From JACCZX01 sp963801035 (lineage in GTDB: Bacteria; Pseudomonadota; Gammaproteobacteria; Burkholderiales; Burkholderiaceae_F), in NCBI GenBank assembly GCA_963801035.1, contig CAWDDF010000005.1, positions 124,001 to 188,000 on the forward strand: a stretch of DNA of 64,000 bases, given 5' to 3'. The position numbers were made by a program, and so were the translations under genes. Each line of letters begins with the position of its first letter. The stretch's first letter is position 1. The notes under the pieces are model-generated. The model did no database searches, was not told the DNA's origin, and saw only the letters and a program-made list of their open reading frames with translations. Positions 8,822 through 18,236 of the stretch are shown here, piece by piece.

Positions 8822-11800
8822 ATGAACACGAAGGCGACAGTCGCGAGTGGGACGCACACGTTATGCGCGGGGAACTAGTAGACCGCTTAGGTGGATCAGC
8901 GTTGAAGCGGCGGGGGAGCGGGGGAAGCCTGGATGCTGGCCGCAGTGCTGCTGCTCGCGGCTGGCACGGCGTGGGGCGCACCAGGGTCGACTTATCAGAC
9001 GCCGGTCACACCGATGGAGCTTCCGGTCGAGGTGGAGATCGAGCTGAGCCCGGCCGGGGCGTTGAAGCAGGCGCCTCTCTGGAAAGAGCTGTACCAGATG
9101 CTGAAGAACCCGTACATGGTGAGCTGCCCGAACGCAGCGGACCCAAATGCCTGTGTGGCCACGATCCCGCGGCGCCCGGGTTTTCGGGGTCGCGATGCCG
9201 CCGTTGAATATCTATTCGCTCGGTTACAACTTCCTGACCGGCCAGCCGATGCGTGCGCGCACGTGGGATGGCGAAGTAAGCTGGGACCAGCCGGGCCCGT
9301 TGTTCGATCGCGAGCAGTCCTGTCTCGAGCGCGGCACACTCGGCTGCGACGCGTTCAACACGCCGACGGAGCTGCGGGCCGTGATCGGCCACCTGGTGGC
9401 GTGCCCGAACAATCCTGCCTACCAAGCGGTGGGGATCCGGCCGCTCTGGACGGTTTCTGCAATGGCAAATATCCTGGCGGCACTAACGGCAGCCTGGTCG
9501 TTTACAGAAACCCCGACGGCCATCCCGACATTCCGCCCAGAACGGCACCGTCGTCGCCGTCAACGTTTACTTCGGCGGATTGCTGCACGAACTCGAGGAG
9601 GGCGTGCTCGAAGAACCGATCACCGAATTTGAAGCGCCAATCAACGAGGAAGACTTTTTCCGGGGCACCGACACCCAGGGAGTCCCCAATCCGATGCGGC
9701 TGTATGTCGGCCGGCGTGGGGCGGAGGTTCTCGGCAAGGCGTTGTTCTGGGACATGCAGGTGGGAAGCGACGGTGTGCAGGCCTGTGGTACCTGCCACTT
9801 TCACGCCGGTGTCGACAATCGTACGCGCGGTCAACTTAATCCGAATACCTTGGGCGGCACTGATCGGCCACTGCAAATCAAGGGACCGAACCTGGACGTC
9901 GTCGCGAGCGACTTTCCGTTCCAGAAGCGCAACCCAGACGCGGCCGGCGACGGCGCGACGAACTGCGGCCTGACGGGATTGCCTGCCTGCACGGGGGGAG
10001 TGACTACCAGCGACTCCAGCGACGTCATGTCGTCCATGGGCGTCAGCAAGTTCAAGCGGTTCGTCGACATACCGGTACGGGTGCCGGCGCATTCATGCCG
10101 GCGGCAAACGGCGTGCGTGCGCTGAAGCCGGACGTCGGTACCGAGACTTTTGCTCGACCCGGTCACCGCCAACCAAAGCTTGCGCAGGGTTGAACCGCGC
10201 CACACGCCGACCTTCCACGGCGCGGCGTTTAACTTCGACAACTTCTGGGACGGGCGTGCGCGCTTCATCTTCAATGGCGGCAGCGTGTTTGGTCCCTCGG
10301 ATCCCACGGCTCATATCTTCGTCGACCCAGGTAATTTCGGAAACATTGGCGGCAACCTCCAGGCCGCGACTAACGGCCACATCAGGCCTGAGATGCGGAC
10401 AGAAGACCCGGAAAAGGCGGCGCAGCCGGTCAGGATCACGTTCTCCAGCCTGGCCTCGCAGTCGGTCGGTCCGCCCTTGAGCGACTTCGAGATGTCGTTC
10501 GCGGGCCGCAACTGGGGCGAAGATCGGCAAGAAGCTGCTGCAGGCGGGCGTAACGCCGCTGGCGCAACCAACTCGTTGCGATCGATGACAGCCGGCTTGG
10601 CGAATTCTCCAACCAAGGCGGCGCCCCGGTGTCCGACCTGGGTCCGAACGCCGCAGCACCTGGCAAGCCGGGGCTGTGCATTTCTTACCCGGAACTCATC
10701 CAGCTGGCCTTTGCCCGACCGTTCTGGCAGAACACTCAGACGCGAACGGCCCTGTTCAAAGTCCGCCGTCTAAACGGGGCAGCCCCTACGCTGGGGGGGG
10801 GACCCATTCGACGGGTACTGCCTGGACGATTGCCACCGGCGCCGCGAGCGCCTCCAACACGAATCAGTTCAATCAGATCGAGGCCAACTTCAGCCTGTTC
10901 TTCGCGCTGTCAGTGCAGGCGTATGAATCGCTGACAATTCCGGATCACACACCGGCCGATCAGTTCTTCGACGCCAACCCCAACGCGGGGCATGGAGTCG
11001 GCGAGCCGGGTGATCAGGCAGTGCTGTTCCCGACGCTGATCCCGGATCTGATGGATGATGGGCAGTTGAATGGCTCGGCAGCGGTGCCTTCGTCAAGCTG
11101 GTTCCCGGCTTTGGTCCGGACGAACTGTTCGGGTTCGACATGTTCGCCGGCGCCAATCTGACAGCGGCGCTGAATCCAAAGGAGTCCATAGGAGCCTCGG
11201 GGATCGATCGCAATCCGCTGGTCGAGAACAGCCTAAGGCAGCGGATCCGGGTCGGCTCGAATCCGTTCACGCGCAGCGCGAAGTGCATGCTGTGCCACCT
11301 CGGTCCCGAGCAGACCGACCACAGCATCAATATTTCGCACGGCCTGCTGAAGAACAACGCCGAGTTCGAGTATCCGACGCCACCGGTCGTTCGTGACCCG
11401 ACGCGTTTGCCTGTGACGACGTTCGCAGACGGACTGCTGCCGGCGCCCGAGCCCTCGGGACCGTCGAGGGCCGTCGGCGGCCTGATCCTGGCCGAGGAGG
11501 TCGGAGAGGGTCGCGGCGCAGGACGCGGTGGAGGTCGAGCCGCGCAACTTTGCGATGCTTCGACGATCCCGCCACGCCGTGGGACGACCGGATCATCGCG
11601 CAGCCGGGCAACTTCGCGCTTCGGCGACCAGGGCGTCTACAACATCGGACTGCGGCCGAGTCGTCGAAGACTCGGGTCGTGGCGGCAATGACGCGTTCGG
11701 CTGGCCGCTGTCGCTGTCGAAACTGACACTGAAGAACATCGGCGGCGCGGGCTTCGAGCCGTGCAGCGGCGCTGCGGGTGAAACAGCGGCGGGCTGCGCG

Positions 11801-13003
11801 ATGCGCAACTTCGATCCGCAAAATATCGGAGCCACAGATGCCAACGGCAATCCGATTGCAGGCCAGCAGGGCTTCGAGGAGACCGGTGACGGCGCGGTCT
11901 ATCCCGGAACGACGCTATACGCTGGATTCGATCAACCCCGGCTTCGAACGAGACCCGATCCTGCCGCAACTGCCGGATTACTTGCGCTTCTGGGTTCATA
12001 GCCTGCCGGCCGGCGAGCTGCACCCGCAGATCGACGAGATGGCGGGCATGGTGCCCAACACGATCACGGCACCCAATGGCGGGCCCGGGCATCGAGTTCC
12101 CGGAGATCCTGTTCGGCGCCGACTTCCACTGCGCACGCGTACGACCCGGCCAGTGTTCGGCAATGGTCCGCCCAACTTCGGATGGGGACCGCCGGATTCC
12201 GACGAGAGGCTGTGCCCGCAGAACCAGTCCGGAGTCGCCGGCAACCATCGAGTTCCCGTCGCAGGGGACGTGGCCGGTTCCGAACCGCGTGACTCGCGGA
12301 CGGTGCGTTCAAGGCGCCGTCACTGCGCAACGTTGAGCTGACCGGTCCGTACTTCCATACGGGCAGCTTACCTGACGCTGCGCCAGGTGGTGGACTTCTA
12401 CATGCGAGGCGGCGACTTCCCAATAACGAACGCCGCAAACCGCGATCCGCACATCGTCGCGGTTGACCACCAGACGTTTGGCTTCGGGACGAGCAATCTG
12501 ATCAACGACCCCAACTACACCGTAGTCAACAGCGGCATCCTGCAAGGCAGCTTCGGCGATGGGTTGCCGGACACGGTGTTCCTGTACAACGCGTTTCCGG
12601 ACAGCACTCATCCGATCACGCCTGAGCGGAACACGAGTCGGGCGATTGCTCTGGAAGATGCGAAGAACGCGATCGTGAAGTTCCTGATCGCGCTGACGGA
12701 TCCGCGGGTGAAGTTTGAGAAGGCCCCCTTCGATCGTCCGCAGATCTTTGTGCCGATCGACGGCGCCGCGCCGGAAAACACCGGTGGCCGGGCTCAGTTG
12801 ACGTCGCTGTCTGGCCAACCTTGCACGGCAGCTTCGACGGGAATCTGCTTCCTCAAATGTTAATTGTAGGTGCTGGCGGTAACGCCACGCCTCTGCCGGC
12901 ATTCCTCGGCGTGACGAACATTCCGCCGGGGCAGCCAGGCTTCAACTGCAGCGCCGCGGGCGGAGCGGCCGTGAGTCACTTCTGCCGTGAGGTGACGCAA
13001 TAG
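8822..13003 (+). pseudogene. Very large two-haem cytochrome c peroxidase/MauG-family protein, multiply frameshifted
   Basis: Pieces of one long protein (about 1,350-1,390 residues if repaired) can be followed through all three forward frames. The N-terminus has a signal-like LAAVLLLAAGTAWGAP (from 8933). The first haem site is ACGTCHFHAG (9781-9798) and the second is KCMLCHLG (11281-11298). Near the C-terminus lies the hallmark of di-haem peroxidases, FKAPSLRNVELTGPYFHTG (about 12310). The protein ends ...SHFCREVTQ at 13003. I count roughly 18 frame changes; residues between them keep sensible coding sequence and no key motif is lost. Ordinary bacterial CcpA is about 320-350 residues and RoxA-type rubber oxygenases about 680, so this is an unusually long member. 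It probably binds two c-type haems outside the cytoplasm; its substrate is unknown. Start chosen at 8822 because of the GGAGGGG upstream. Confidence 0.75.
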
Positions 13004-13026
13004 AACGAACCTTTTGACGCAAGCTC

Positions 13027-13061
13027 AACCCCTTCCTTGCCTCAGGGAGGGGCCTTTTTTT
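13027..13061 (+). terminator. Rho-independent terminator after the haem-protein gene
   Basis: An inverted repeat, CCCCTTCC (13029-13036) against GGGAGGGG (13045-13052), with an 8-nt loop and one mismatch. It is followed by CC and a run of seven T. It lies 24 bp after the stop of the haem gene and before the next start at 13085, so the haem gene appears to be transcribed separately from the Ig-like/parvulin genes or attenuated before them. Confidence 0.8.
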
Positions 13062-13084
13062 AGCCTTGATCATGGAGTAACCCA

Positions 13085-13800
13085 ATGAGGCGGAAACTGA
13101 TGAACTTCTCTCTGTTTGGCGGCGTTGCGGCGCTGTTGCTTGCTTTTCCGGTACAAGCCGCGAGTGATTCGGCTGCTACCTCAAAGGAAAATGACGCAAC
13201 CTCCGAGGCGCCTGCAACGGTAGAGGGCGCAAGCTCTCAAAAGGCGGAAACGGCTCGCCACCGGCGCAAGGTGCAGCTGAACGCCCAGCGCCGCGCGCGA
13301 ATGAAGCACGACGGGATGCGGCGGCTCAGACGGCAATTGCGGCGCCGGCAGTTTCAGCGCCACTCACCGACGTAGCCATTTCCTTCAAGGTGGATCCGCG
13401 CCTGACCAGGAGCTTGTATATGGGGGACCGCTGGTTCTCGGCACCCACGTTCAAGACAGTCCAGGATACGAATCGGGTGAATGTCGAAGTCCGTGCTATC
13501 GGGCGCGATGCAAGCGGGCGAACGGCGGCGATCGCACCCCAATGGGTGTCTGCGGATCCGAAGATGGTGAGCGTGTCTCCTGCCCGAGGTGACCACGTGA
13601 CCATCACGGTGCACCGCGCCGGCGAGAGCAGCCTGCGGGTTGTGCAACCGCTGGGACAGGGCGATAAGGTCATCGTGAAGGAATTCGCGGTCCGTGCCTG
13701 GAACAACCAGGGCTCGGCGATTCAGGCCGAGATCTCGCAGAAGGCCGTCCCCAAGGCAGGGAGGCACCAAGCAGCTGGGCATGTCCGTTCCGGCGGCTGA
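13085..13800 (+). pseudogene. Secreted Ig-like (BIG2-type) small protein, one frameshift
   Basis: The ATG at 13085 starts a Sec signal peptide (FSLFGGVAALLLAFPVQA) and an Ala/Ser/Glu-rich linker. The frame must change once, near 13250, to continue as PAQGAAERPAPRANEA and AAQTAIAAPAVSAPLTDVA. The folded part then reads through to 13800: ISFKVDPRLTRSLYMGDRW, TNRVNVEVRAIGRDASG, QWVSADPKMVSVSP and ITVHRAGESSLRVV. The WVSADPKMVSVS...AGESSLRV pattern resembles bacterial Ig-like group 2 domains. No enzyme motif is seen. It sits between the haem protein and the three parvulins, so it may be a partner or accessory of the haem protein; this is inference. Confidence 0.6.
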
Positions 13801-13855
13801 CGCGACAGTGGTTACCGGCGCGCGCGGAAGGCAACGTGCAAACGAGCGCCGACAG

Positions 13856-14875
13856 ATGAGCAGCGTCTGGTCCTTAAAGACGCTGACCGCTGGTTCGGCC
13901 GTGCGTTGCGTTGCCGCCTGCGCGGCGGCGAGTTTCCTCGTTGTTGCTGTTGCAGCGGAGGGCTCGCCGCCTGCTGCAGCCACGGCGACTGCGGTACCGA
14001 ACATCGTCGCGCGGGTCAATGGCGAGCCGATTACGCGCGCCGAATGGCAGCGTACGCTGACCGATCCACGCACGCGTGCTCTTTATCAACGCGAAAGCAG
14101 CGGCAAGCCGTCAGTGGTCAGTAGCAGCAAGCAGGCAGACAGTCAGGCATACGGCCGCTGGGTATTGCAGAGGCTGATCGTCAAGCATCTGGCCCTGCAG
14201 GAGGCGGCACGGCGCAAGTTCGTCGTTTCTGACGCTGAATTGGACAAGAGCGTTGAAGCCTGGAAGGCCAGCTACAAGGGGGGGACGAAGGGGGCGCAGA
14301 AATACATAAAAGCGCGCGGCCTCGACGACGCCGCGCTGCGTGAAATCCTCCGTAATGACATGCTGGTTGCTCGTGTGACGGCCGACATCATCAAGGACGT
14401 GAAGCTGACCGATAAGGAGGTGGGTGCGTACTACGACACGCACGCGGCCGAGTTGCAGGTGCCGGAAGAAGTGCTGTTGAAGGTCATCTCGGTGAAGGAC
14501 AAGGCAAAGGCTGACAGCATCGTCGTGTCACTGCGCAATGGCGAGCCGTTTGAGGCACTTGCTCGCGAGTCGACTACCGAGCCGCGCGCCGTGGAACTCA
14601 GCGACGGCCGCTGGGTACCGGTGAACTCTATGCCGCCGGCGCTGCGTGGGCCCGTCGCGACGTTGAAGCCCGGCGAAAATACAGAAGTTCTGCAGGGCGG
14701 CTCCGAGTACTACATCGTGCGTCTGCAGGACCGGCGCCCGTCGCGACCCCAGACTCTCGCTGAGGCGCGGCCTCAGATCGAAAAGCGCTTACTGTCTGAG
14801 AAGCAGAACGAAACGCTGCAAGTCTGGCTACGCACGCAGGAGAGGAAGGCCAAAGTCGAAATCCTGGTGACGTGA
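13856..14875 (+). CDS. SurA/PpiC-like periplasmic peptidyl-prolyl isomerase or chaperone (copy 1 of 3)
   Basis: 339 residues from the ATG at 13856. An N-terminal hydrophobic signal (AACAAASFLVVAVAA) is followed by a SurA-N-like chaperone region that begins IVARVNGEPITRAEW. A helical segment contains LQRLIVKHLALQEAARR. A C-terminal parvulin-like domain has GEPFEALARESTT, ALRGPVATLKPGE and YYIVRLQDRRP. The canonical catalytic His/Asp positions of active parvulins are not evident, so chaperone function is more likely than strong isomerase activity. It is the first of three tandem paralogues; the next gene overlaps its stop (TGATG). Likely client: an exported protein of this locus. Confidence 0.8.
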   Translation: MSSVWSLKTLTAGSAVRCVAACAAASFLVVAVAAEGSPPAAATATAVPNIVARVNGEPITRAEWQRTLTDPRTRALYQRESSGKPSVVSSSKQADSQAYGRWVLQRLIVKHLALQEAARRKFVVSDAELDKSVEAWKASYKGGTKGAQKYIKARGLDDAALREILRNDMLVARVTADIIKDVKLTDKEVGAYYDTHAAELQVPEEVLLKVISVKDKAKADSIVVSLRNGEPFEALARESTTEPRAVELSDGRWVPVNSMPPALRGPVATLKPGENTEVLQGGSEYYIVRLQDRRPSRPQTLAEARPQIEKRLLSEKQNETLQVWLRTQERKAKVEILVT

Positions 14876-15849
14876 TGATGAGAGGCTGGCAGCCCGCAAT
14901 CCATCTAGCCATCAGGGCGCTGCTGCAGAAGCTAATCCCGCTGGCGGCAGTATTTGTCAGCTGCGCAGCGAACCCCCCGCGACTCAGCACCGAACCCAAG
15001 GTGATCGCTCGGGTCAACGGGGAGGTCATTACCGAGCGCGACGCTCACCGCATCCTTGGTGATCCCGCGACGCGCCGTCAATTGCTGCAGGAGGACTTCG
15101 GGCCCCGGGCGCAAGGCGCTAACAAGTTGTACCGGCTGGCCGTTCATAAACTGATCGAGCACCGCCTTCTGCTGCAGGAGGCGCGCCGACGCAAGCTTGA
15201 CGTCACGGAGAAGGAGCTCGATCAGGCCGTAGTTGGCATGCGCCGCCGTTTCGCCGATCTGAAGGACCTTGGCAAATGGATGAAGGTGCATGAACTGGAT
15301 GACCGTTCGCTCTTCGACACCTTGCGCGACGAGCTCCTGATCAAGCGCGCGGCGATTGCGCTGGTTGATGGCGTGCAGGTCAGCGACAAGGAGGTTAAGG
15401 CGTACTACGAGGCCAACAAGGAAGAGTTCAGAGGTTCGGGGCAGTTTCGTCTCCAGATCATTGCGGTCGAACGCAATGAGGTCGCACAGCAACTACTGAT
15501 CGACGTGTATGTCAACGGCGCGGATTTCGCTCAGCTGGCGCGCGCTCGTTCGCGGGGCACCCGTGCTGAGCACGGCGGCGATACCGGCTGGGTGAGCTGG
15601 AAAGATATTCCGCCGCCGCTCCGCGAGGTGGTGCGGGGGTTAAAGGTTGGTCAGATTGGCGGACCGATCGGTAACGGCTCTGACTATCGCCTGGTCCGAC
15701 TGACCGGCCACCGGCCTGGTCCAATCAGAAGCTTGGCCGAAGCGCGACCGGAGATCCAGCGACGCGCGCATGAAGCGAAGCAGAAAGGCGTGTACCAAGC
15801 ATGGCGAGCCGAGCAGGAGCAGAAGTCGAAGATCGAATGGTTAATCTGA
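14875..15849 (+). CDS. SurA/PpiC-like peptidyl-prolyl isomerase or chaperone, possible lipoprotein (copy 2 of 3)
   Basis: A paralogue of its two neighbours. The N-terminus LIPLAAVFVSCAANPP looks like a lipoprotein signal with Cys at a lipobox-like position, so this copy may be anchored to a membrane. VIARVNGEVITERDAHRILG begins the SurA-N-like region. The parvulin domain is the best preserved of the three: GADFAQLARARSRGTRAEH, GGDTGWVSW and VVRGLKVGQIGGPI. GTG at 14872 is an alternative start; the ATG at 14875 shares one base with the preceding stop. There are 59 bases between its stop and the start-side open frame of copy 3. Confidence 0.82.
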   Translation: MMRGWQPAIHLAIRALLQKLIPLAAVFVSCAANPPRLSTEPKVIARVNGEVITERDAHRILGDPATRRQLLQEDFGPRAQGANKLYRLAVHKLIEHRLLLQEARRRKLDVTEKELDQAVVGMRRRFADLKDLGKWMKVHELDDRSLFDTLRDELLIKRAAIALVDGVQVSDKEVKAYYEANKEEFRGSGQFRLQIIAVERNEVAQQLLIDVYVNGADFAQLARARSRGTRAEHGGDTGWVSWKDIPPPLREVVRGLKVGQIGGPIGNGSDYRLVRLTGHRPGPIRSLAEARPEIQRRAHEAKQKGVYQAWRAEQEQKSKIEWLI

Positions 15850-15948
15850 CGCGTACCCGACCTGCGATTCGTTTCACACAACCAGCAAAGCGTTGTCGCG
15901 CGCGGATTGGAAACGGCAGAGAGCAGCATCCAACAGGACATTAGAAAC

Positions 15949-17100
15949 ATGATGACCGACCCTCAACAGATGCGACTGCCGCTGCAAGTGCGGATCCAAT
16001 GGCCCCATCAATTGCGAACAGCGCTTGTTCGCCTGCTTGGTCGGCGCGCCGTTGCGCTTTCCATCGGGCTGCTCGTTGTCGGCATCGGCGCCACCGTGTT
16101 TCTAATGTCCGACGCGCCGAAAGTAGAGAGTGACGTTATCGCCCGCGTTAACGGTGACTCCATAACCGAAGGCGAAGTGCGGCGCGTCCTTGGTGACCCC
16201 GTCATGCGAAAGCAACTTCAACAGGAACTCGATCGTCGCGGTCCCCGCGTGGATGTGCCAGGACAAGCAGCGTCGCAGTCCAATGAGCGCGAGCTCGAAC
16301 GTCTGGCGGTGCGGAGGCTGATCATGCATCGCCTGCTGGTGCAGGAGGCCAATAGGCGAGAGCTAACCGTGACCGACAAGGAACTCGAACTTGCCCGAGC
16401 GGCGGTTCAACGGCGATTCAAGGATGCGGAGGCCTATGAGACATGGCGTAAGAGTTTTGGCATGGACGATGCGGCCCTGAGCCAAGCGTTGCGCAATGAG
16501 GTGTTGGTGTGGCGTGCACAGGTCGCACTGCTGGAGGGTGTGCGGCCGAGCGAAGCCCAAGTTCAGGCGTATTACAAATCGCACAAAGCTGAACTGAAGA
16601 CTGCCGATGTCGTCGGCCTGCAGGTGATGGCCGTGCCGGACCAGGCGCTCGCGGAGCGTCTCGTTGCGGCGTTGAGGAAGGGCGAGGATTTTGGACGTCT
16701 GGCTGCTCGAGAGCGACACAAAGGGGTGCGATCGATCGAAAGTGAAAAGGCCGCCGGCGTCAGTATTGATCGGCTGCCAATCGAAGTACGCGAAGCCGTG
16801 AGGTTGTTCAAGGTTGGTCAGGTACATGCGCCAATCAAGAGTGGCGACGAGTATGTGATTGTTCGTCTGGCCGAACACCAGCCGGGACATTCACAGAGCT
16901 TGGACGAGGCACGGCCCGAGATAGAGCAGGCATTGATGCGTGCGACCCAGCGTCGGCATTTGGCGCAGTGGATGTCGGAGCAGCATCAGGTGGCAAAAAT
17001 AGAAATGCTGGGAACGAACCCGGCAATGACCGAGCAGCAAGCGAAGGCACAAGCCACATCACTTTCCACTTGGTTGCCGCAGAAGGATTCGGAGCGCTAA
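15949..17100 (+). CDS. Membrane-anchored SurA/PpiC-like peptidyl-prolyl isomerase or chaperone (copy 3 of 3)
   Basis: 384 residues. A 40-residue cytoplasmic-like leader is followed by one membrane span (AVALSIGLLVVGIGATVFLM). The SurA-N-like part starts VIARVNGDSITEGEVRRVLG. It contains LAVRRLIMHRLLVQEANRRE and a degenerate parvulin domain (KGEDFGRLAARERHKG, AVRLFKVGQVHAPI, EYVIVRLAEHQP). Compared with copies 1 and 2, the anchoring differs (signal peptide, lipobox-like, transmembrane), which suggests division of labour rather than simple redundancy. A start at the TTG 15907 is possible; the ATG pair at 15949/15952 is preferred because the hydrophobic anchor follows at a normal distance. Confidence 0.8.
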   Translation: MMTDPQQMRLPLQVRIQWPHQLRTALVRLLGRRAVALSIGLLVVGIGATVFLMSDAPKVESDVIARVNGDSITEGEVRRVLGDPVMRKQLQQELDRRGPRVDVPGQAASQSNERELERLAVRRLIMHRLLVQEANRRELTVTDKELELARAAVQRRFKDAEAYETWRKSFGMDDAALSQALRNEVLVWRAQVALLEGVRPSEAQVQAYYKSHKAELKTADVVGLQVMAVPDQALAERLVAALRKGEDFGRLAARERHKGVRSIESEKAAGVSIDRLPIEVREAVRLFKVGQVHAPIKSGDEYVIVRLAEHQPGHSQSLDEARPEIEQALMRATQRRHLAQWMSEQHQVAKIEMLGTNPAMTEQQAKAQATSLSTWLPQKDSER

Positions 17101-17482
17101 GCGCTAGGTGTTTGCATTTGGGTGACTTTGTTGTCCGCTGTGGTCGAAAGCGGCTAATCACTGCCTAGCCTAACCGGCCATAGCCGACGTCGGGGCAACT
17201 ACCACGAACTTACGCGCGCACATGGATGCGCACGAGCGGCCGCGCAGACGGCCGTATATCCCGCGAACCAATCGAATTTGCCGTAGAACGATCCGCGATG
17301 CATTTCCGTCGGCTGAGCTGGCGCTCGCGAGCGAGCGCGGGCAATCAAAGAGGCCCGCACAACTCGCGTTGCCGGGCCTCATGCCGAGTTCCAGACTTCC
17401 GGTGAAGCGCAGGAGTCCTGCGCGGCGAAATTTGCGGCCTTTAGGGGTCGATGGAGCTTCTTTCGGCAATGATGAGCATCCA

Positions 17483-17504
17483 CCTTCGGCCCGCCACTGT
17501 CAAA
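17483..17504 (+). repeat. 22-bp direct repeat, copy 1
   Basis: A 22-bp sequence beginning CCTTCGGCCCGCCACTG occurs here and again, identical and in the same orientation, at 19762-19783. The two copies bracket the NTF2-like, small hypothetical and ChaN-like genes. No transposase or integrase lies between them. Confidence 0.7.
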
Positions 17505-17571
17505 TGAATTTCATGGCCCTACGCTAACGGCTGCCTGCCATCGCTATTGAGCAATTCAGAGGCGCGTACTT

Positions 17572-17640
17572 TGTCCGCAATTGGCCGATTGATGACGCGA
17601 CGTTTGCGACCAAATCGGATGTTCGCCGCGAAGCGGACCG
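17572..17640. repeat. Dispersed short repeat (TGTCYGCAATTGGCCGA type), copy
   Basis: Begins TGTCCGCAATTGGCCGA and ends with GAAGCGGACC. The ends are imperfect inverted complements (GTCCGC...GCGGAC). A closely similar sequence lies at 18237-18340 and a weaker one at 17132-17153. It resembles a REP-like or MITE-like intergenic palindrome; no protein is encoded. Confidence 0.5.
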
Positions 17641-17661
17641 CACGCGCGTACTTGATATGGA

Positions 17662-18117
17662 CTAGTGCTTAATTTGATTAGAAATAGATAAGCCAGGCCG
17701 CTCGTCATCCCAGGCCATTGAAGTCATCTTCCAACCGCTGGGAGTGTTTATGAACTGCGTTGTGACCATGCCCCGCGCCTCAAATGAGACTGCATTCGAT
17801 GTCCCTGATTTCAGATAGGAGCTGAAGCGGTGTGCAACGTTGCCGAAGATGTCTGTTGATGCGGACAGCTCGGACTCGTGAAAACGGGTAAGCGTTCCGG
17901 AACTGATTAGCGCCTGACGGGGTTCAATGAACTCTCGCACAGAAGATATTTCGGGGGTCAAACCCACGTTCTTTATGAGAAGACCTTGCTCGATGAATAG
18001 CGTATGAATGATCTGGTAGGAAGGAGTTTCGCCCGTTTCGAAAGAAACTGCGCGAAAGAACTCTGATGCAAGACGCTCCAACTCTTTGTTGATCGCATTG
18101 CGCGTGGATTGGCTCAT
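17662..18117 (-). CDS. NTF2-like (SnoaL/DUF4440-type) small protein, hypothetical
   Basis: 151 residues from the ATG of MSQSTRN; an upstream in-frame ATG would add nine basic residues. The helix-rich start (KELERLASEFFRAVSF), the middle strand pattern (REFIEPRQALISSGTLTRFH) and the end (VTTQFINTPSGWKMTSMAWD) fit the NTF2-like fold, where the last motif resembles the ending strand of DUF4440/SnoaL proteins. No catalytic residues can be assigned. Base composition is visibly AT-richer than its neighbours, and it stands alone between intergenic repeats, which suggests acquisition by transfer. Confidence 0.65.
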   Translation of the reverse strand: MSQSTRNAINKELERLASEFFRAVSFETGETPSYQIIHTLFIEQGLLIKNVGLTPEISSVREFIEPRQALISSGTLTRFHESELSASTDIFGNVAHRFSSYLKSGTSNAVSFEARGMVTTQFINTPSGWKMTSMAWDDERPGLSISNQIKH

Positions 18118-18236
18118 TGATTTCAACTTTCGATGTCTTAACAAAGGAAACGCAACCTGAGGCGCTTCAATTTTCGGATTGTGCTCTTAAGCGGCGGCAG
18201 TCCCGGCACACAAGCTCGGCCGGACTAAAAACGTTA

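Larger units (their letters stand above)
17101..17661. other. Gene-poor region with short repeats
   Basis: 561 bp in which I see no convincing gene; the short open frames lack coding character or family resemblance. It holds a degenerate copy of a short repeat (TGTCCGC...CGAAAGCGG at 17132-17153), a hairpin (GGCCCG...CGGGCC near 17350-17380), one copy of a 22-bp sequence repeated at 19762, and another copy of the dispersed repeat at 17572-17640. Confidence 0.5.

Noticed and set aside
8822..13003. RoxA/RoxB rubber oxygenase
   Set aside because: Size is about twice that of RoxA, and haem-site surroundings (CGTCHFHAG, CMLCHLG) differ. Only the general di-haem peroxidase family can be supported.
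8822..13003. Programmed ribosomal frameshifting
   Set aside because: Far too many frame changes and no repeated slippery sites; an indel explanation is simpler.
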